Part shown: positions 37,978 through 49,367 of the stretch, piece by piece | Layout: every line of letters starts with the position of its first letter | How positions within the stretch are numbered: the stretch's first letter is position 1 | Assembly (NCBI RefSeq): GCF_000758885.1 | Contig: NZ_JRNB01000118.1 | Location: 1-64,000 of the forward strand | Length of the DNA: 64,000 bases | Origin: Peptostreptococcus sp. MV1 | GTDB lineage: Bacteria > Bacillota > Clostridia > Peptostreptococcales > Peptostreptococcaceae | Direction: 5' to 3' | The notes under the pieces: generated by a model | The model's database searches: none | What the model was told of the DNA's origin: nothing | The model's input: only the letters and a program-made list of their open reading frames with translations | Position numbers and translations under genes: made by a program

Positions 37978-39162
37978 TTATACATACTCATTAATATGGT
38001 TGGACTTTGCTTCAAAATTAAATAGGGCCCTTAAATTTTCATTCAGCTCTAGTCCCCTTCTAAAACAAATCTCCTCTATAGACCTATAGGCAAATAAAAT
38101 CGCTGTCAGTTCGTTAATAGTCAGGCTAGCATCAATCGTGTCTACCTCATCACCAAGATTAGCTAGCTTCCTAGCTACTAGTGTCCCAGATTTTACTTCA
38201 AAGCTAAAAATCCCATTATTTTCCTTGATAGCTGGGTCACTAATCTCTATATTAGCCGAAATTGCTTGACAATTTTCATATCCAAGTCTTAGATCAAGAT
38301 CTTCCACAAACTTTTCCAAATCAACTATCCTGGCCATCATAAATGGTTTAAGATCAAAACTAGCATCCTTTGGATTATCCAAGATATCCATCAGCCTATC
38401 ATCTACAGCCGTATTAATAGTCACAGACTTGCACTGGGTATTGTGGTTGAATATAAACTTCAAAACGGACTGGTAGGCCTTCATATCATTGTAGTAGACT
38501 TCCCTTACAAAGAAGTCTTCCCCATCCATGCTATAGGCAAGATAGGCAGTCGGCTGACCATCCCTATAGCATATATAAATATGACCACCTTCTAGGTCCA
38601 TTTCCTCAATAAATTCCGAAAAATATTTACTATCTCTAATGGCAGCCCCATTATACCTAGCCATAGCCGATGAATATATATCCACTAGGTCTCCTAGACT
38701 ATCCTGTCCAGCCTTCCTAAAGCTTCCATCTAGCTTGAATTTTTTCAAATCGATTATATCTAGTTTAACCTCCTGCATATCATAGCAGGTCTCAAACCCA
38801 TACCTCCTATACAGTCTGTGGTCTATTGGCATCAGGATGGCAAATGACTGGTCCATAGCTCTTATCTGATAAAGCGAGCTCGACATCAAATCTGCCATAA
38901 AGCCCCTCCCCCTAGCCTCTGCCAGTGTAGAAACACCCACTATATATGATATGGCTAGGTCTCTGCCTGATACCTTTAACCTATGCTGGTTGAGGTGGAT
39001 TGATGACAGTATTCTCCCATCCTCTTCTACCACCATGGTTTTTTCAGGCTTGTATTTATTTTTAAAATAGAAGTCTACATAGGCCTGGCTATCATTAAAA
39101 CAATAGGTCCACAGGTCTCTCACTCCCTGTATTTCATTTATATTACTTAATCTAATTTCCAT
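37978..39162 (-). CDS. Eis-like GNAT acetyltransferase
   Basis: 394 residues. The architecture is that of Eis: an N-terminal GNAT domain with the acetyl-CoA motif VSTLAEARGRGFMADLM (residues ~70-90), a second divergent GNAT half (AYLAYSMDGEDFFVREVYY), and a C-terminal sterol-carrier-like domain (~285-390). Eis proteins acetylate amines such as aminoglycosides at several positions and also some protein lysines; the substrate here is unknown. Start is ATG behind GAAAGGAAAG. Terminators and gaps separate it from both neighbours. Confidence 0.88.
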   Translation of the reverse strand: MEIRLSNINEIQGVRDLWTYCFNDSQAYVDFYFKNKYKPEKTMVVEEDGRILSSIHLNQHRLKVSGRDLAISYIVGVSTLAEARGRGFMADLMSSSLYQIRAMDQSFAILMPIDHRLYRRYGFETCYDMQEVKLDIIDLKKFKLDGSFRKAGQDSLGDLVDIYSSAMARYNGAAIRDSKYFSEFIEEMDLEGGHIYICYRDGQPTAYLAYSMDGEDFFVREVYYNDMKAYQSVLKFIFNHNTQCKSVTINTAVDDRLMDILDNPKDASFDLKPFMMARIVDLEKFVEDLDLRLGYENCQAISANIEISDPAIKENNGIFSFEVKSGTLVARKLANLGDEVDTIDASLTINELTAILFAYRSIEEICFRRGLELNENLRALFNFEAKSNHINEYV

Positions 39163-39269
39163 ATTTTCTTTCCTTTCAAAATACGCTTAAATCTATTATA
39201 TCACGCCACTTGGCTCTGGTGTATTTATACCCTTAAATATATAGAATAATTATACTTACTTTCCATATA

Positions 39270-39313
39270 TAAAAACAGCACCCCCGAATACTTGCATTCC
39301 CAAAGGTACTGTT
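39270..39313 (-). terminator. Terminator after the DUF2156 gene
   Basis: Minus-strand AACAGTACC and GGTGCTGTT form a 9-bp stem (one G-U), with a smaller GAAT/ATTC pairing inside, followed by TTTTTA. Confidence 0.8.
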
Positions 39314-39373
39314 CTTATAACTAATATATTTTGCTTATTTATTTTGAGTTCACTCTAACTTATTTTCTATATC

Positions 39374-40279
39374 CTATTTTTCTCTAACTGTATACTTTTC
39401 TACAAATTTTTCTGGATAATATGACATTTTTGCCTTTCTAAGGCCCTCTACTCCCATATCTTCCTCTCTATTCACCCATTTTACATCTGGGAAAATATCG
39501 CATATAAACATCTGGTTGATATATGGGTATAGACCCCTGATATCTGCATTGGCCTTTTCTATATGAACTAGGGCCATATCAGCATTTATCTTTTCTCCCA
39601 TACTAAAAGCTTCTAGCTTTCCATCTATAAATACGCCGTATATCTTTAGCTTGTCCTTCAATATTGAGTAGTTATCAAATAGTTTCTTCATTCCTATATA
39701 TTCATCATCTATACTATCTTCAAATTCCTGGTCGCCATCTTTAGTGGCACTCCAAGATTTCAATAGCTCGAAACACTCAGGAAAGTCATTTTCGTCTAAA
39801 AGTCTTCTCTCAACCCTCTCTCCATACTCTCTCTTAAAGAAGTTCAGGTGATTTCTTTTACCACTCAATTTTCTTCCCTTTACTGTTCTTAGCTTTTCGG
39901 CATCATACACATAGTCAAAGATATCTCTCTCCTCTATGTATTCAAACCTGCCTGGATATAGTTTCTTCAACATCTCTACTACATTTAAGTCTATACCCCT
40001 AAAATATATCTTGTTCTTGCCATCATCAAAGAAGTTGATGGCATACTCGATAGCGTCTTGTATCTTATCCTTAGTAGCCAGTGGTAGGATAGAGAATATC
40101 TCACCATTATGCTCTCCCACTAGGATAGCAAATCCATCACCTATATGATAATGTGTCTTGTAGGCATGCTGCCACATATATAATGTATTAAAACAATATT
40201 CACAAGCTTCATAATCCACCAAATCAAAATACTTGTCTAGTATTGGCTTGGCATCAATATTTATTTCCTTAAAATCCAT
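39374..40279 (-). CDS. DUF2156 protein (phosphatidylglycerol lysyltransferase C-terminal-like)
   Basis: 301 residues, soluble, with no membrane part. The DUF2156 fold is a tandem GNAT-like domain related to the catalytic half of MprF. Family text visible is FDLVDYEACEYCFNTLYMWQ near the N-terminus, KLSGKRNHLNFFKRE (residues ~137-151), and the C-terminal YPYINQMFICDIFPDVKWVNREEDMGVEGLRKAKMSY pattern. The free-standing form is common in Clostridia and its acceptor is not established. It starts with GAGGAG upstream. Confidence 0.85.
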   Translation of the reverse strand: MDFKEINIDAKPILDKYFDLVDYEACEYCFNTLYMWQHAYKTHYHIGDGFAILVGEHNGEIFSILPLATKDKIQDAIEYAINFFDDGKNKIYFRGIDLNVVEMLKKLYPGRFEYIEERDIFDYVYDAEKLRTVKGRKLSGKRNHLNFFKREYGERVERRLLDENDFPECFELLKSWSATKDGDQEFEDSIDDEYIGMKKLFDNYSILKDKLKIYGVFIDGKLEAFSMGEKINADMALVHIEKANADIRGLYPYINQMFICDIFPDVKWVNREEDMGVEGLRKAKMSYYPEKFVEKYTVREK

Positions 40280-40602
40280 AAAATCTCCTCAATTCTCATT
40301 CTTACATAAAATATTAAAGCGAATTGCTGGTTAATATTTTGAAATTTGTCTATATAATACTACAATATTTTACTTGATTTTAGCTATACTATATATCATT
40401 TGACTCATATTATCAAATACCCTATTTTATGGTTTCCTAATCAGTAATCTTTAGCATTTATAATAATCCACCTAATAGAAGACTGTCTCTATAGGAAATA
40501 TAAAATATATATACTATATCTAAAACTAACTATTTAAGTTTATACCCAACTAGCAAAAATGTAAACCCTATAATTACATTTTAAAAGGAGGATATCGTTT
40601 CT
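40280..40602. other. 323-bp divergent intergenic region, no gene found
   Basis: Very AT-rich DNA between the DUF2156 gene (minus) and the metallo-beta-lactamase-fold lipoprotein gene (plus). A TATAAT at about 40570-40575 is the best plus-strand -10, but its -35 is poor. On the minus strand several TAT-rich -10-like hexamers occur around 40360-40375 without a good -35. I see no hairpin terminator, repeat or short ORF with a ribosome site. Confidence 0.6.
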
Positions 40603-41469
40603 ATGAAAAAAAAATCTTTTATCAAACTAACCCTAGTTTATTTTGCAATATTTTTAACAGTATTTTCCCTGACTGCCTGCAACTCATACAAGAACCAACT
40701 AGAAGTCCATGTAATAGATGTAGGCCAAGGTGACTCCACGCTGGTTGTGACACCAGATCAAAAGAATATCCTCATAGATGCTGGTGAGGACGAATACGCC
40801 AGAAATGTTATCCGCCACCTAAAAAAATCCAATATCAAAAAACTAGATGCTGTCATAGGTACCCACTTCGACAGTGACCATATAGGTGGTATAGACAAGG
40901 TCATAGCTGCCTTCCCGACATCTACCGTCTATTTTCCACCATCAAAGGCATCAAAGACAGACCTCTTAGAAATCATAGATGTATGCAGAAAGAAAAATAT
41001 AAAAATCACCCCTCTCAAAAGTGGAGACCAGCTTAAGCTAGACCAAACACTTATAAATGTCTTATCTCCTAGGACTATATCCACATCCGATGAAAACAAA
41101 AACTCTCTCATTTTCACCATCTACCAAGATGGTACAAGTTTTATGTTTACTGGAGATGCAGATTCAGAACTTGAAAGAAATGTAATATGCCACTATAGAC
41201 TCCCCCAGTGTATCTACCTCAAGGTCGGACACCATGGTAGCAAGACTGCATCATGTGATGACTTCATCAAAGCTATCAGGCCACAGATAGCATCTATATC
41301 CTGTGGCTACAAAAACAAGTACGGCCACCCCCACCAAGAAACCCTAGATACCCTAAAGAAGTACCAGGTCCAGACCTTCCGTAGTGACCTCAATGGAGAC
41401 ATGGTATTTTACTTTGATGTCAGGGACACAAAAAAAATCTACTCCAAGAAAAAATATGTCTTAGAGTAG
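40603..41469 (+). CDS. Secreted ComEC-type metallo-beta-lactamase-fold lipoprotein
   Basis: 288 residues. The N-terminus is a lipoprotein signal ending in the lipobox LTAC (Cys ~26). The mature part is the metallo-beta-lactamase fold found at the C-terminus of ComEC: VIDVGQGDSTLVV, TPDQKNILIDAG, the metal motif THFDSDHIGG (H-x-D-x-D-H), FTGDADSELE, the LKVGHHGSKTA loop, and SCGYKNKYGHPHQETL. It is therefore a predicted surface-anchored metal-dependent hydrolase; in ComEC this domain is thought to degrade the non-transported DNA strand. The short ComEC nearby lacks this domain. Start is ATG behind AAGGAGG. It converges on tcdA. Confidence 0.9.
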   Translation: MKKKSFIKLTLVYFAIFLTVFSLTACNSYKNQLEVHVIDVGQGDSTLVVTPDQKNILIDAGEDEYARNVIRHLKKSNIKKLDAVIGTHFDSDHIGGIDKVIAAFPTSTVYFPPSKASKTDLLEIIDVCRKKNIKITPLKSGDQLKLDQTLINVLSPRTISTSDENKNSLIFTIYQDGTSFMFTGDADSELERNVICHYRLPQCIYLKVGHHGSKTASCDDFIKAIRPQIASISCGYKNKYGHPHQETLDTLKKYQVQTFRSDLNGDMVFYFDVRDTKKIYSKKKYVLE

Positions 41470-41504
41470 AAGTTCTATATTTTAATTAAACATAGTAGAA
41501 TAGC

Positions 41505-42215
41505 CTATATTGACCCCAGCAAGTCTCTGACAATATATGATGCTATTATCAGACCTCCAGCCGATGGTACAAAGGATATGCTTCCATTAACCCTGCTGAT
41601 CCTACCATCTTCTTCAAGCTCTCCTGGTTTACTTGGTTTTTCCTTTGAGTAGACCACTGTCAACTTCTTGATGCCTCTTTGTTTGGCCTCCTTGCGTATT
41701 ATCTTGGCTAGGGGGCACATCTCGGTCTTGTGTATATCACTTATTTCTATCTTACATGGGTCTAGCTTATTACCCATTCCCATAGAGCTAATTATCTTTA
41801 GTCCTCTTTTGTAGCAGGATTCTATCAGGTGAATCTTTGACTTGACCATATCTATAGCATCGACTACATAATCATAATCACACTCTAAGAGCTGGTCAGA
41901 TGTAGTCTCATCATACAGACAGGCATAGCCTCTTACATCTATATTGGGATTAATATCCCTGATCCTATCTACGATGACATCTACCTTCTTGCGACCTATA
42001 GTCGAGTGAAGGGCTGGCAACTGCCTGTTTATGTTAGTTATATCCACATCGTCAAAGTCTACCAAAGTCAGGTGTCCTATACCCGCCCTTGCCAAAGCTT
42101 CCACAACATAGCTACCTACACCACCTAGACCAAATACTAGAACTCTAGCTTCATCTAGTCTCTTGACGCCCTGGTCGCCTATTATTATACTAGTTCTTTC
42201 TTTAAATTTTTCCAT
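41505..42215 (-). CDS. tcdA: tRNA threonylcarbamoyladenosine dehydratase (TcdA, ThiF-like)
   Basis: 236 residues from the ATG preceded by AGGTG. An in-frame GTG six nt earlier is the alternative. TcdA uses ATP to cyclise t6A37 in tRNAs. The ThiF/MoeB fold is clear: RVLVFGLGGVGSYVVEALARAG (nucleotide loop), LVDFDDVDITNINRQ, DYVVDAIDMVKSKIHLIE, and the C-terminal GSISFVPSAGGLIIAS. It lies just after dnaJ and appears to be the last gene of the heat-shock operon. Confidence 0.92.
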   Translation of the reverse strand: MEKFKERTSIIIGDQGVKRLDEARVLVFGLGGVGSYVVEALARAGIGHLTLVDFDDVDITNINRQLPALHSTIGRKKVDVIVDRIRDINPNIDVRGYACLYDETTSDQLLECDYDYVVDAIDMVKSKIHLIESCYKRGLKIISSMGMGNKLDPCKIEISDIHKTEMCPLAKIIRKEAKQRGIKKLTVVYSKEKPSKPGELEEDGRISRVNGSISFVPSAGGLIIASYIVRDLLGSI

Positions 42216-42228
42216 AGTCACCTACAGT

Positions 42229-43383
42229 CTATTTCGTAAAGAAGTCTTCAATTTTTTGACCCAACTTTTTCTTGCTGCCATTGACTGTTTCTCCACTCTC
42301 TTCAGCAAACTTCTTCAGTAGGTCTTTTTGCTTGTCGCTTATCTTCTTTGGTATTTCAACATTTACCTTGATATATTGGTCACCCTTTGATGATGAATTT
42401 ATACGCTGGATACCCTTGCCCTTTAGCCTAAATACTGTACCAGTCTGGGTACCTGCTGGCATGGAATACTTGACACTACCATCAATAGTTGGCACTTCTA
42501 GTTCATCTCCTAGTGTAGCCTGAACAAATGATATTGGCATGTCCATATATATATCGAATCCATCTCTCTTGAAAATCTTATGTGGCTTGACATCTATCCA
42601 CAAATACAGGTCACCCCTAGGTGCTCCTGGCTCACCAAATTCACCCTGGCCTGCCAGCTTTATCATCTGACCATCATCTATACCAGCTGGTATATTCACC
42701 TCAATAGTCTTAGTCTTTCTAACAGAACCGGAACCTCCACACTTGCTACATGGACTTTCTATCTTTTCTCCTATTCCATGACAGTCTGGACACTCTCTCT
42801 GTGATGCCATACTACCGAACATAGTCTGCCTAACTTCACTGATTACACCCCTACCACCACAAGTCTTACAAGTAGTCTTGGATGTACCCGGCTTGCATCC
42901 TGTTCCATGGCATTCATCACATTCTTCACTTCTATTTACCTTGATGCTTACCTTTTTACCAAATACTGCCTCTTCGAAGGTAATTCCTATGTGCTGTCTG
43001 ATATCAGCACCCCTCCTAGGTCCCCTCCTCTGAGAACCGCCAAAGCCACCAAATCCTCTAGAGCCTCCCCCAAAGAAGTCTCCAAATATGTCTCCAAATA
43101 TATCTCCAAAGTCGCCAGCCCCATTAAAGCCACCAGCTCCTCCAAATCCACCCTGGCCATTTACGGCGTCTGCACCGTACTGGTCATAAATCTGTCTCTT
43201 CTGTGGATCTGACAATACCTCATAGGCTTCATTTATTTCCTTGAACTTTTCTTCAGCTTCCTTGTTGTCAGGATTCTTATCTGGATGGTATTTCATGGCT
43301 AATTTTCTATATGCTTTTTTTAGTTCTTTATCATCAGCAGTCTTCTCTACTCCCAAGACTGCATAATAATCCTTATTGGCCAA
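42229..43383 (-). CDS. dnaJ: Chaperone protein DnaJ
   Basis: 384 residues. It has the J domain with HPD ([11 protein letters not shown], residues ~29-39), a Gly/Phe-rich segment (~75-115, repeated [14 protein letters not shown]), four CxxCxGxG zinc repeats ([33 protein letters not shown]; ~145-205) and the C-terminal substrate-binding beta domains. DnaJ delivers unfolded clients to DnaK and stimulates its ATPase. Translation begins at TTG with GAAGGTG upstream. A 14-bp hairpin separates it from dnaK. Confidence 0.97.
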   Translation of the reverse strand: MANKDYYAVLGVEKTADDKELKKAYRKLAMKYHPDKNPDNKEAEEKFKEINEAYEVLSDPQKRQIYDQYGADAVNGQGGFGGAGGFNGAGDFGDIFGDIFGDFFGGGSRGFGGFGGSQRRGPRRGADIRQHIGITFEEAVFGKKVSIKVNRSEECDECHGTGCKPGTSKTTCKTCGGRGVISEVRQTMFGSMASQRECPDCHGIGEKIESPCSKCGGSGSVRKTKTIEVNIPAGIDDGQMIKLAGQGEFGEPGAPRGDLYLWIDVKPHKIFKRDGFDIYMDMPISFVQATLGDELEVPTIDGSVKYSMPAGTQTGTVFRLKGKGIQRINSSSKGDQYIKVNVEIPKKISDKQKDLLKKFAEESGETVNGSKKKLGQKIEDFFTK

Positions 43384-43411
43384 AATTTACACCTTCCCCT
43401 CTAACTTAACA

Positions 43412-43443
43412 ACAATAGCTTGCGGTAATCCACAAGCCATTGT
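43412..43443 (-). other. 14-bp stem-loop between dnaK and dnaJ
   Basis: Transcript text ACAATGGCTTGTGG, loop ATTA, CCGCAAGCTATTGT: 14 continuous pairs including two G-U. It is followed by TGTTAAGTTAG, without a U-tract. A hairpin here may mark RNA processing or partial termination that keeps dnaK expression above dnaJ. That is inferred from position. Confidence 0.75.
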
Positions 43444-43507
43444 CATATTTTACCTATCAATTATAGGTTATATTTTTATTACTGTCTAGACCAGACTGAC
43501 GATTTTA

Positions 43508-45370
<1,863 letters not shown>

Positions 45371-45444
45371 TTACTTTTAATATCTCTTTAGTTTGCTTGA
45401 TTTTTATATTATATATTTATTAAATATCTCTCCTATAATCTTCT

Positions 45445-45472
45445 AGTATAATCCAACTAGAACCACTTGTAA
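45445..45472 (-). promoter_or_regulatory. Possible internal promoter before dnaK
   Basis: Minus-strand TTACAA (45467-45472), 16 bp, TATACT (45445-45450), in the 164-nt grpE-dnaK gap. The match is fair. It would allow dnaK-dnaJ-tcdA transcription independent of CIRCE. Confidence 0.35.
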
Positions 45473-45516
45473 CAATATAAATAAGCTATATATTGATCAC
45501 ATATCAACTATTATCT

Positions 45517-46131
45517 CTAGCAAGAAACCTTGACCATGCTGGCCCTCAATACCTTCTTGTCTAGCTTGTAGCCCTTCTGTAGGACCATCAAAATCTTACC
45601 TGCCTCATATTCATTACTGGCCTCCTGCATTACTGCCATGTGAAGGTTAGGATCAAAATCCTGACCAAGTTCAGCATCTATTCTTTCTAGACCTGACTTC
45701 TTCAAGGCATCTAATAACTGTTTGTATACCATATCAACACCTACAAATAGGGGACTTTCCTTGTCATCGCAGGCATCCAGGGCCCTTTCCATATTGTCAA
45801 TAACTGGTATCAGCTCGTTAAAGACCTTTTCATTTGCGTATAGACCGATAGTCGCCTTCTCCTCAGTAGTCCTTCTCCTAAAATTTGCATACTCAGCAGT
45901 TAATCTCAGCATTGCATCTTCCTGGTCTTTTAGCTTGTTTTCTAGCATCTTTATCTTAAAGGCTGGTTCACTTTCATCTATTTTTTCCTGGTCACTTCCT
46001 TCAGATTCAGAACTAGTAGCTTCATCAATAGTTGCTTCCTCTTCTTCTAGTATTTCTTCATTTTCAATTTTTGTATCCTCTTGGGCAAGCTCCTGGCCCA
46101 CATCAATCGGATCCTTTACTTCCTTATCCAA
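45517..46131 (-). CDS. grpE: Nucleotide exchange factor GrpE
   Basis: About 204 residues. An acidic disordered N-terminus (ENEEILEEEEATIDEATSSESEG) is followed by a long coiled coil (KMLENKLKDQEDAMLRLTAEYANFRRR) and a C-terminal beta domain (ESPLFVGVDMVYKQLLDAL, QDFDPNLHMAVMQE). GrpE promotes ADP release from DnaK. The proposed start is the TTG preceded by GAGGGG at eight nt; another in-frame TTG lies 18 nt upstream, and no in-frame ATG fits. It sits between hrcA and dnaK. Confidence 0.9.
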   Translation of the reverse strand: MDKEVKDPIDVGQELAQEDTKIENEEILEEEEATIDEATSSESEGSDQEKIDESEPAFKIKMLENKLKDQEDAMLRLTAEYANFRRRTTEEKATIGLYANEKVFNELIPVIDNMERALDACDDKESPLFVGVDMVYKQLLDALKKSGLERIDAELGQDFDPNLHMAVMQEASNEYEAGKILMVLQKGYKLDKKVLRASMVKVSC

Positions 46132-46161
46132 ATCATACACCCCTCTCAATATCTATAATCA

Positions 46162-47166
46162 TCACTTACCATCTAGTAACATACTCATATAATTCAAGAT
46201 TGAGTACACCTTTGAATAATCCATCCTAGTTGGTCCTATAAAACTTATCTTGCCCTGAAGGTCATCCTGAACATTGTAGGTAGCTGTAATAATGCTCAAA
46301 TCTGTACTGACATCATCCCCATTACCGATAACTATATTTAGGTTGTCCTTTTGAATTCCCTTGGTCCTTATCATCTTGGCCAGACTATCTCGCTCTTCCA
46401 GCATATTCAGGAAGGACTTGGCCTTGACCATATCGCTGAACTCTGGATAACTAAATATGTTAGTAGCTCCATTCATGGAAATCTTGTAATCACTGTCTGC
46501 ATTCAGTAGATACACTAGGTCATCCACAATTTCAGAGTACTCACCTATCTCGTACTTGATATAGGCTACCATCTCTTCATCTAGATCACTAAATTTCTTG
46601 CCTGATAGCTTGTTGGATAGACTAGTTGAAATCACATTTAACTTGGCCTGCGAAAGCTCCACAAGTGTGTCAAACTCCCTGCTTTTTATCTCACCATTGT
46701 CAGCTACCAGTATCAGTAGTATTTTTTCTGGGGATAGGCTGACTAGCTGGATATACTTGATGGTCCTCAGTCCCCTATTCCTATCATATACTGCTACCGT
46801 AGTGTAGTTGGTAATGCTGGATAGGATCTTGGATAACTCCTCTATTAGGTCATCAACCCTGTTAAAGTTATTCTCCACGCACTTTCTTAGCATTTCTTTT
46901 TCTTCCTCTTCCAACTCCCTATTTCCCATCAAGGAATCTACATACAGCATATATCCTTTCTTGGTTGGAATCCTACCTGCAGACGTGTGGGGTTGGACTA
47001 GGTAGCCCAAATCTTCTAGGTCTGACATCTCATTTCTGATGGTAGCTGCCGAAATACCCAGCTTATATTTTTTAGATATAGTCCTCGAGCCGACAGCCTC
47101 AGCAGTTTCCACATAGTCCTTTACTATGGCCTTCAATATATTCAATTGTCTCTCTGTAAGATCCAT
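46162..47166 (-). CDS. hrcA: Heat-inducible transcription repressor HrcA
   Basis: 334 residues from the ATG of MDLTERQ, which has GGGGAAGGTG five nt upstream. The N-terminal winged helix (residues ~1-75: SRTISKKYKLGISAATIRNEMSDLEDLGYL) is followed by PHTSAGRIPTKKGY and the dimerisation/GAF-like body. HrcA binds CIRCE operators and, with GroEL help, represses chaperone genes. Its own operator lies 21 nt upstream, so this operon is autoregulated. Confidence 0.96.
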   Translation of the reverse strand: MDLTERQLNILKAIVKDYVETAEAVGSRTISKKYKLGISAATIRNEMSDLEDLGYLVQPHTSAGRIPTKKGYMLYVDSLMGNRELEEEEKEMLRKCVENNFNRVDDLIEELSKILSSITNYTTVAVYDRNRGLRTIKYIQLVSLSPEKILLILVADNGEIKSREFDTLVELSQAKLNVISTSLSNKLSGKKFSDLDEEMVAYIKYEIGEYSEIVDDLVYLLNADSDYKISMNGATNIFSYPEFSDMVKAKSFLNMLEERDSLAKMIRTKGIQKDNLNIVIGNGDDVSTDLSIITATYNVQDDLQGKISFIGPTRMDYSKVYSILNYMSMLLDGK

Positions 47167-47186
47167 AGCATCACCTTCCCCTTTTA

Positions 47187-47213
47187 TTATCACTCACTAA
47201 CTTAGAGTGCTAA
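47187..47213 (-). promoter_or_regulatory. CIRCE operator
   Basis: TTATCACTC, nine-base spacer, GAGTGCTAA, against the consensus TTAGCACTC-N9-GAGTGCTAA. One arm is perfect and the other has one mismatch. It sits immediately downstream of the expected transcription start of hrcA. Confidence 0.95.
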
Positions 47214-47227
47214 AACCTTATGTATAT

Positions 47228-47256
47228 ATTACACCACTTTTTATAAACCTTGTCAA
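47228..47256 (-). promoter_or_regulatory. Promoter of the hrcA-grpE-dnaK-dnaJ-tcdA operon
   Basis: Minus-strand TTGACA (47251-47256), 17-bp spacer, TGTAAT (47228-47233). The start point would fall near 47221, just before the CIRCE element. Confidence 0.85.
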
Positions 47257-47296
47257 GGACTTGTATAAAATATTTGTAAATTTCTTTTTTAACACA

Positions 47297-47345
47297 CAAA
47301 AGGACTGACCGCTAATCCCACTTTTATGATTTTAGAGTCAGTCCT
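47297..47345 (-). terminator. Terminator of thrS
   Basis: Minus-strand AGGACTGAC and GTCAGTCCT form a 9-bp stem closing a 27-nt partly paired loop, followed by TTTTGTGTG. It lies about 97 nt after the thrS stop and just upstream of the hrcA promoter. Confidence 0.8.
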
Positions 47346-47441
47346 ATTTTTATTTTTTCTTAACTTATATACTTAGCTTTCGCCAACATCCGTATAAGTA
47401 CAGGCTTAATTAGATATCAAATGAATCTACAATCAAGTCTC

Positions 47442-49367
47442 CTATAATACGTCAACTTCTACGTGCTCTCTATCAGCTATCTGCTTATTCAACTTTGCTA
47501 GGAAGTCTTCAACAGACATCTGACCTAATTCACCTTCATCTCTAGACCTAACTGATAGTAGACCACTTTCCATTTCCTTCTCACCAACCACTAGCATATA
47601 TGGTATCTTTTCTAACTGGGCTTCTCTAATCTTGAATCCAACCTTTTCTGCCCTGTCATCTAGTTCTACCCTGATACCTGCATCAAACAACTTGCCAACT
47701 AATTCCTTAGCAAAGTCGTTGTACTTGTCAGATACAGACAGTACCTTAACCTGGCAAGGTGCTAGCCATACTGGGAACTTACCTGCATAGTTTTCTATTA
47801 GTATTCCTATGAATCTTTCTATAGAGCCCAGGGCAACCCTGTGTAGCATTACTGGTCTATGCTTTTCGCCATCCTTGCCAATGTATGTAGCATCAAATCT
47901 CTGAGGTAGCTGCATATCTAGCTGGCAAGTACCACACTGCCAAGTTCTTCCTAGACAGTCCTTTAGGTGGAAGTCTATCTTTGGTCCGTAGAAGGCACCA
48001 TCACCTTCATTTACTATATAATCTATACCCATTTCTTCCAAGGCACCTCTTAGGCCATCTTCTGCGATTGCCCATTCTTCATCAGTACCCATTGAGTCCT
48101 CTGGTCTAGTAGATAGCTCAACATGGTAAGTAAATCCGAACTGCTTGTATACCTTGTCTATTAGGTTAATTACTTCCTTCACTTCTGACCTTATCTGTTC
48201 TGGTAGACAGTATATATGGGCATCGTCCTGTGTAAAGGCCCTAACTCTCATTAGTCCGTGTAGTGCACCTGATAGCTCATGCCTATGTACCCTACCTCTT
48301 TCACCAACTCTCATTGGGAAATCCCTATATGAGTGTAGCTGTGACTTGTAGAACAACATAGCGCCAGGACAGTTCATTGGCTTGATAGCGTAATCTTCTT
48401 CATCTATCTGTACAGTGTACATATTTTCCTTGTAGTGGAACCAGTGTCCTGAAGTCTCCCATAGCTTCCTGTTTAGGATTATTGGAGTCTCTATTTCAAC
48501 GTAGTGGGCTTGTCTGTGAACTTCTTCCCAATACTTCATTAGGGCAGCCTTTAGGGCAGTACCTCTAGGTAGGAATAATGGGAATCCTGGTCCTTCATCT
48601 GGTATCATAAATAGGCCAAGTTCCTTACCTAGCTTTCTATGGTCTCTCTTCTTAGCTTCTTCTATCATCAATAGGTGGGCATCTAGGTCCTTCTTCTTTT
48701 CAAATGAAGTACCATAAACTCTCTGAAGCATCTTGTTCTTTTCATCACCTCTCCAGTAGGCACCTGCTATTGACTGTAATTTAAAAGCTTTTATCTTCTT
48801 AGTTGACTGTAGGTGTGGTCCTCTACATAGGTCTACAAAGTCTCCCTGTCTATACATAGATATTATTTCACCATCCGGTAGGTCATTTATCATTTCAACC
48901 TTGTAGTCCTCACCTATTTCAGACATCATCCTAATAGCCTCTTCCTTAGACACTTCAAAACCTTCTATGGCTAAGTCTTCCTTGACTATCTTCTTCATTT
49001 CTGACTCTATCTTTTCTAAGTCCTCTGGAACTAGTCTATAGTCTAAATCTATATCATAGTAGAAGCCATTTTCTATTGCTGGTCCTATAGCCAACTTAGC
49101 TTGAGGCCACAATCTCTTGACTGCCTGGGCAAATATATGGGCTGAAGTATGTCTGAATACTTCCTTACCCTCTGCATCTTCAAACTTATAGAAGTCAACC
49201 TTACAATCCTTGTCCAACTTCTTGTTTAGGCTTTCTAGCTTGCCATCTACAGCACCAACTAGGACGCTTCTAGCAAATCCATCGCTAATTCCCTTAGCTA
49301 CATCTAAAAGTGATGCTCCATTTTCAACTTCTACAAAGTTGCCATCTCTTAATTCAATCTTTAACAT
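47442..49367 (-). CDS. thrS: Threonyl-tRNA synthetase
   Basis: 641 residues. It has the full layout: TGS domain (residues ~1-62), editing domain with HTSAHIFAQAVKRLWP (HxxxH) and the CRGPH motif, a class II catalytic core (FLPRGTALKAALMKYWE, MNCPGAMLFYKSQLHSYRDFPMR, the zinc ligands Cys and His of MNCPG/LHRVA, and the RRF-like motif 3 HRVALGSIERFIGI), and an anticodon-binding domain (~540-635). Start is ATG behind GGAGG. A T-box leader precedes it, so expression should rise when tRNA(Thr) is uncharged. Confidence 0.98.
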   Translation of the reverse strand: MLKIELRDGNFVEVENGASLLDVAKGISDGFARSVLVGAVDGKLESLNKKLDKDCKVDFYKFEDAEGKEVFRHTSAHIFAQAVKRLWPQAKLAIGPAIENGFYYDIDLDYRLVPEDLEKIESEMKKIVKEDLAIEGFEVSKEEAIRMMSEIGEDYKVEMINDLPDGEIISMYRQGDFVDLCRGPHLQSTKKIKAFKLQSIAGAYWRGDEKNKMLQRVYGTSFEKKKDLDAHLLMIEEAKKRDHRKLGKELGLFMIPDEGPGFPLFLPRGTALKAALMKYWEEVHRQAHYVEIETPIILNRKLWETSGHWFHYKENMYTVQIDEEDYAIKPMNCPGAMLFYKSQLHSYRDFPMRVGERGRVHRHELSGALHGLMRVRAFTQDDAHIYCLPEQIRSEVKEVINLIDKVYKQFGFTYHVELSTRPEDSMGTDEEWAIAEDGLRGALEEMGIDYIVNEGDGAFYGPKIDFHLKDCLGRTWQCGTCQLDMQLPQRFDATYIGKDGEKHRPVMLHRVALGSIERFIGILIENYAGKFPVWLAPCQVKVLSVSDKYNDFAKELVGKLFDAGIRVELDDRAEKVGFKIREAQLEKIPYMLVVGEKEMESGLLSVRSRDEGELGQMSVEDFLAKLNKQIADREHVEVDVL

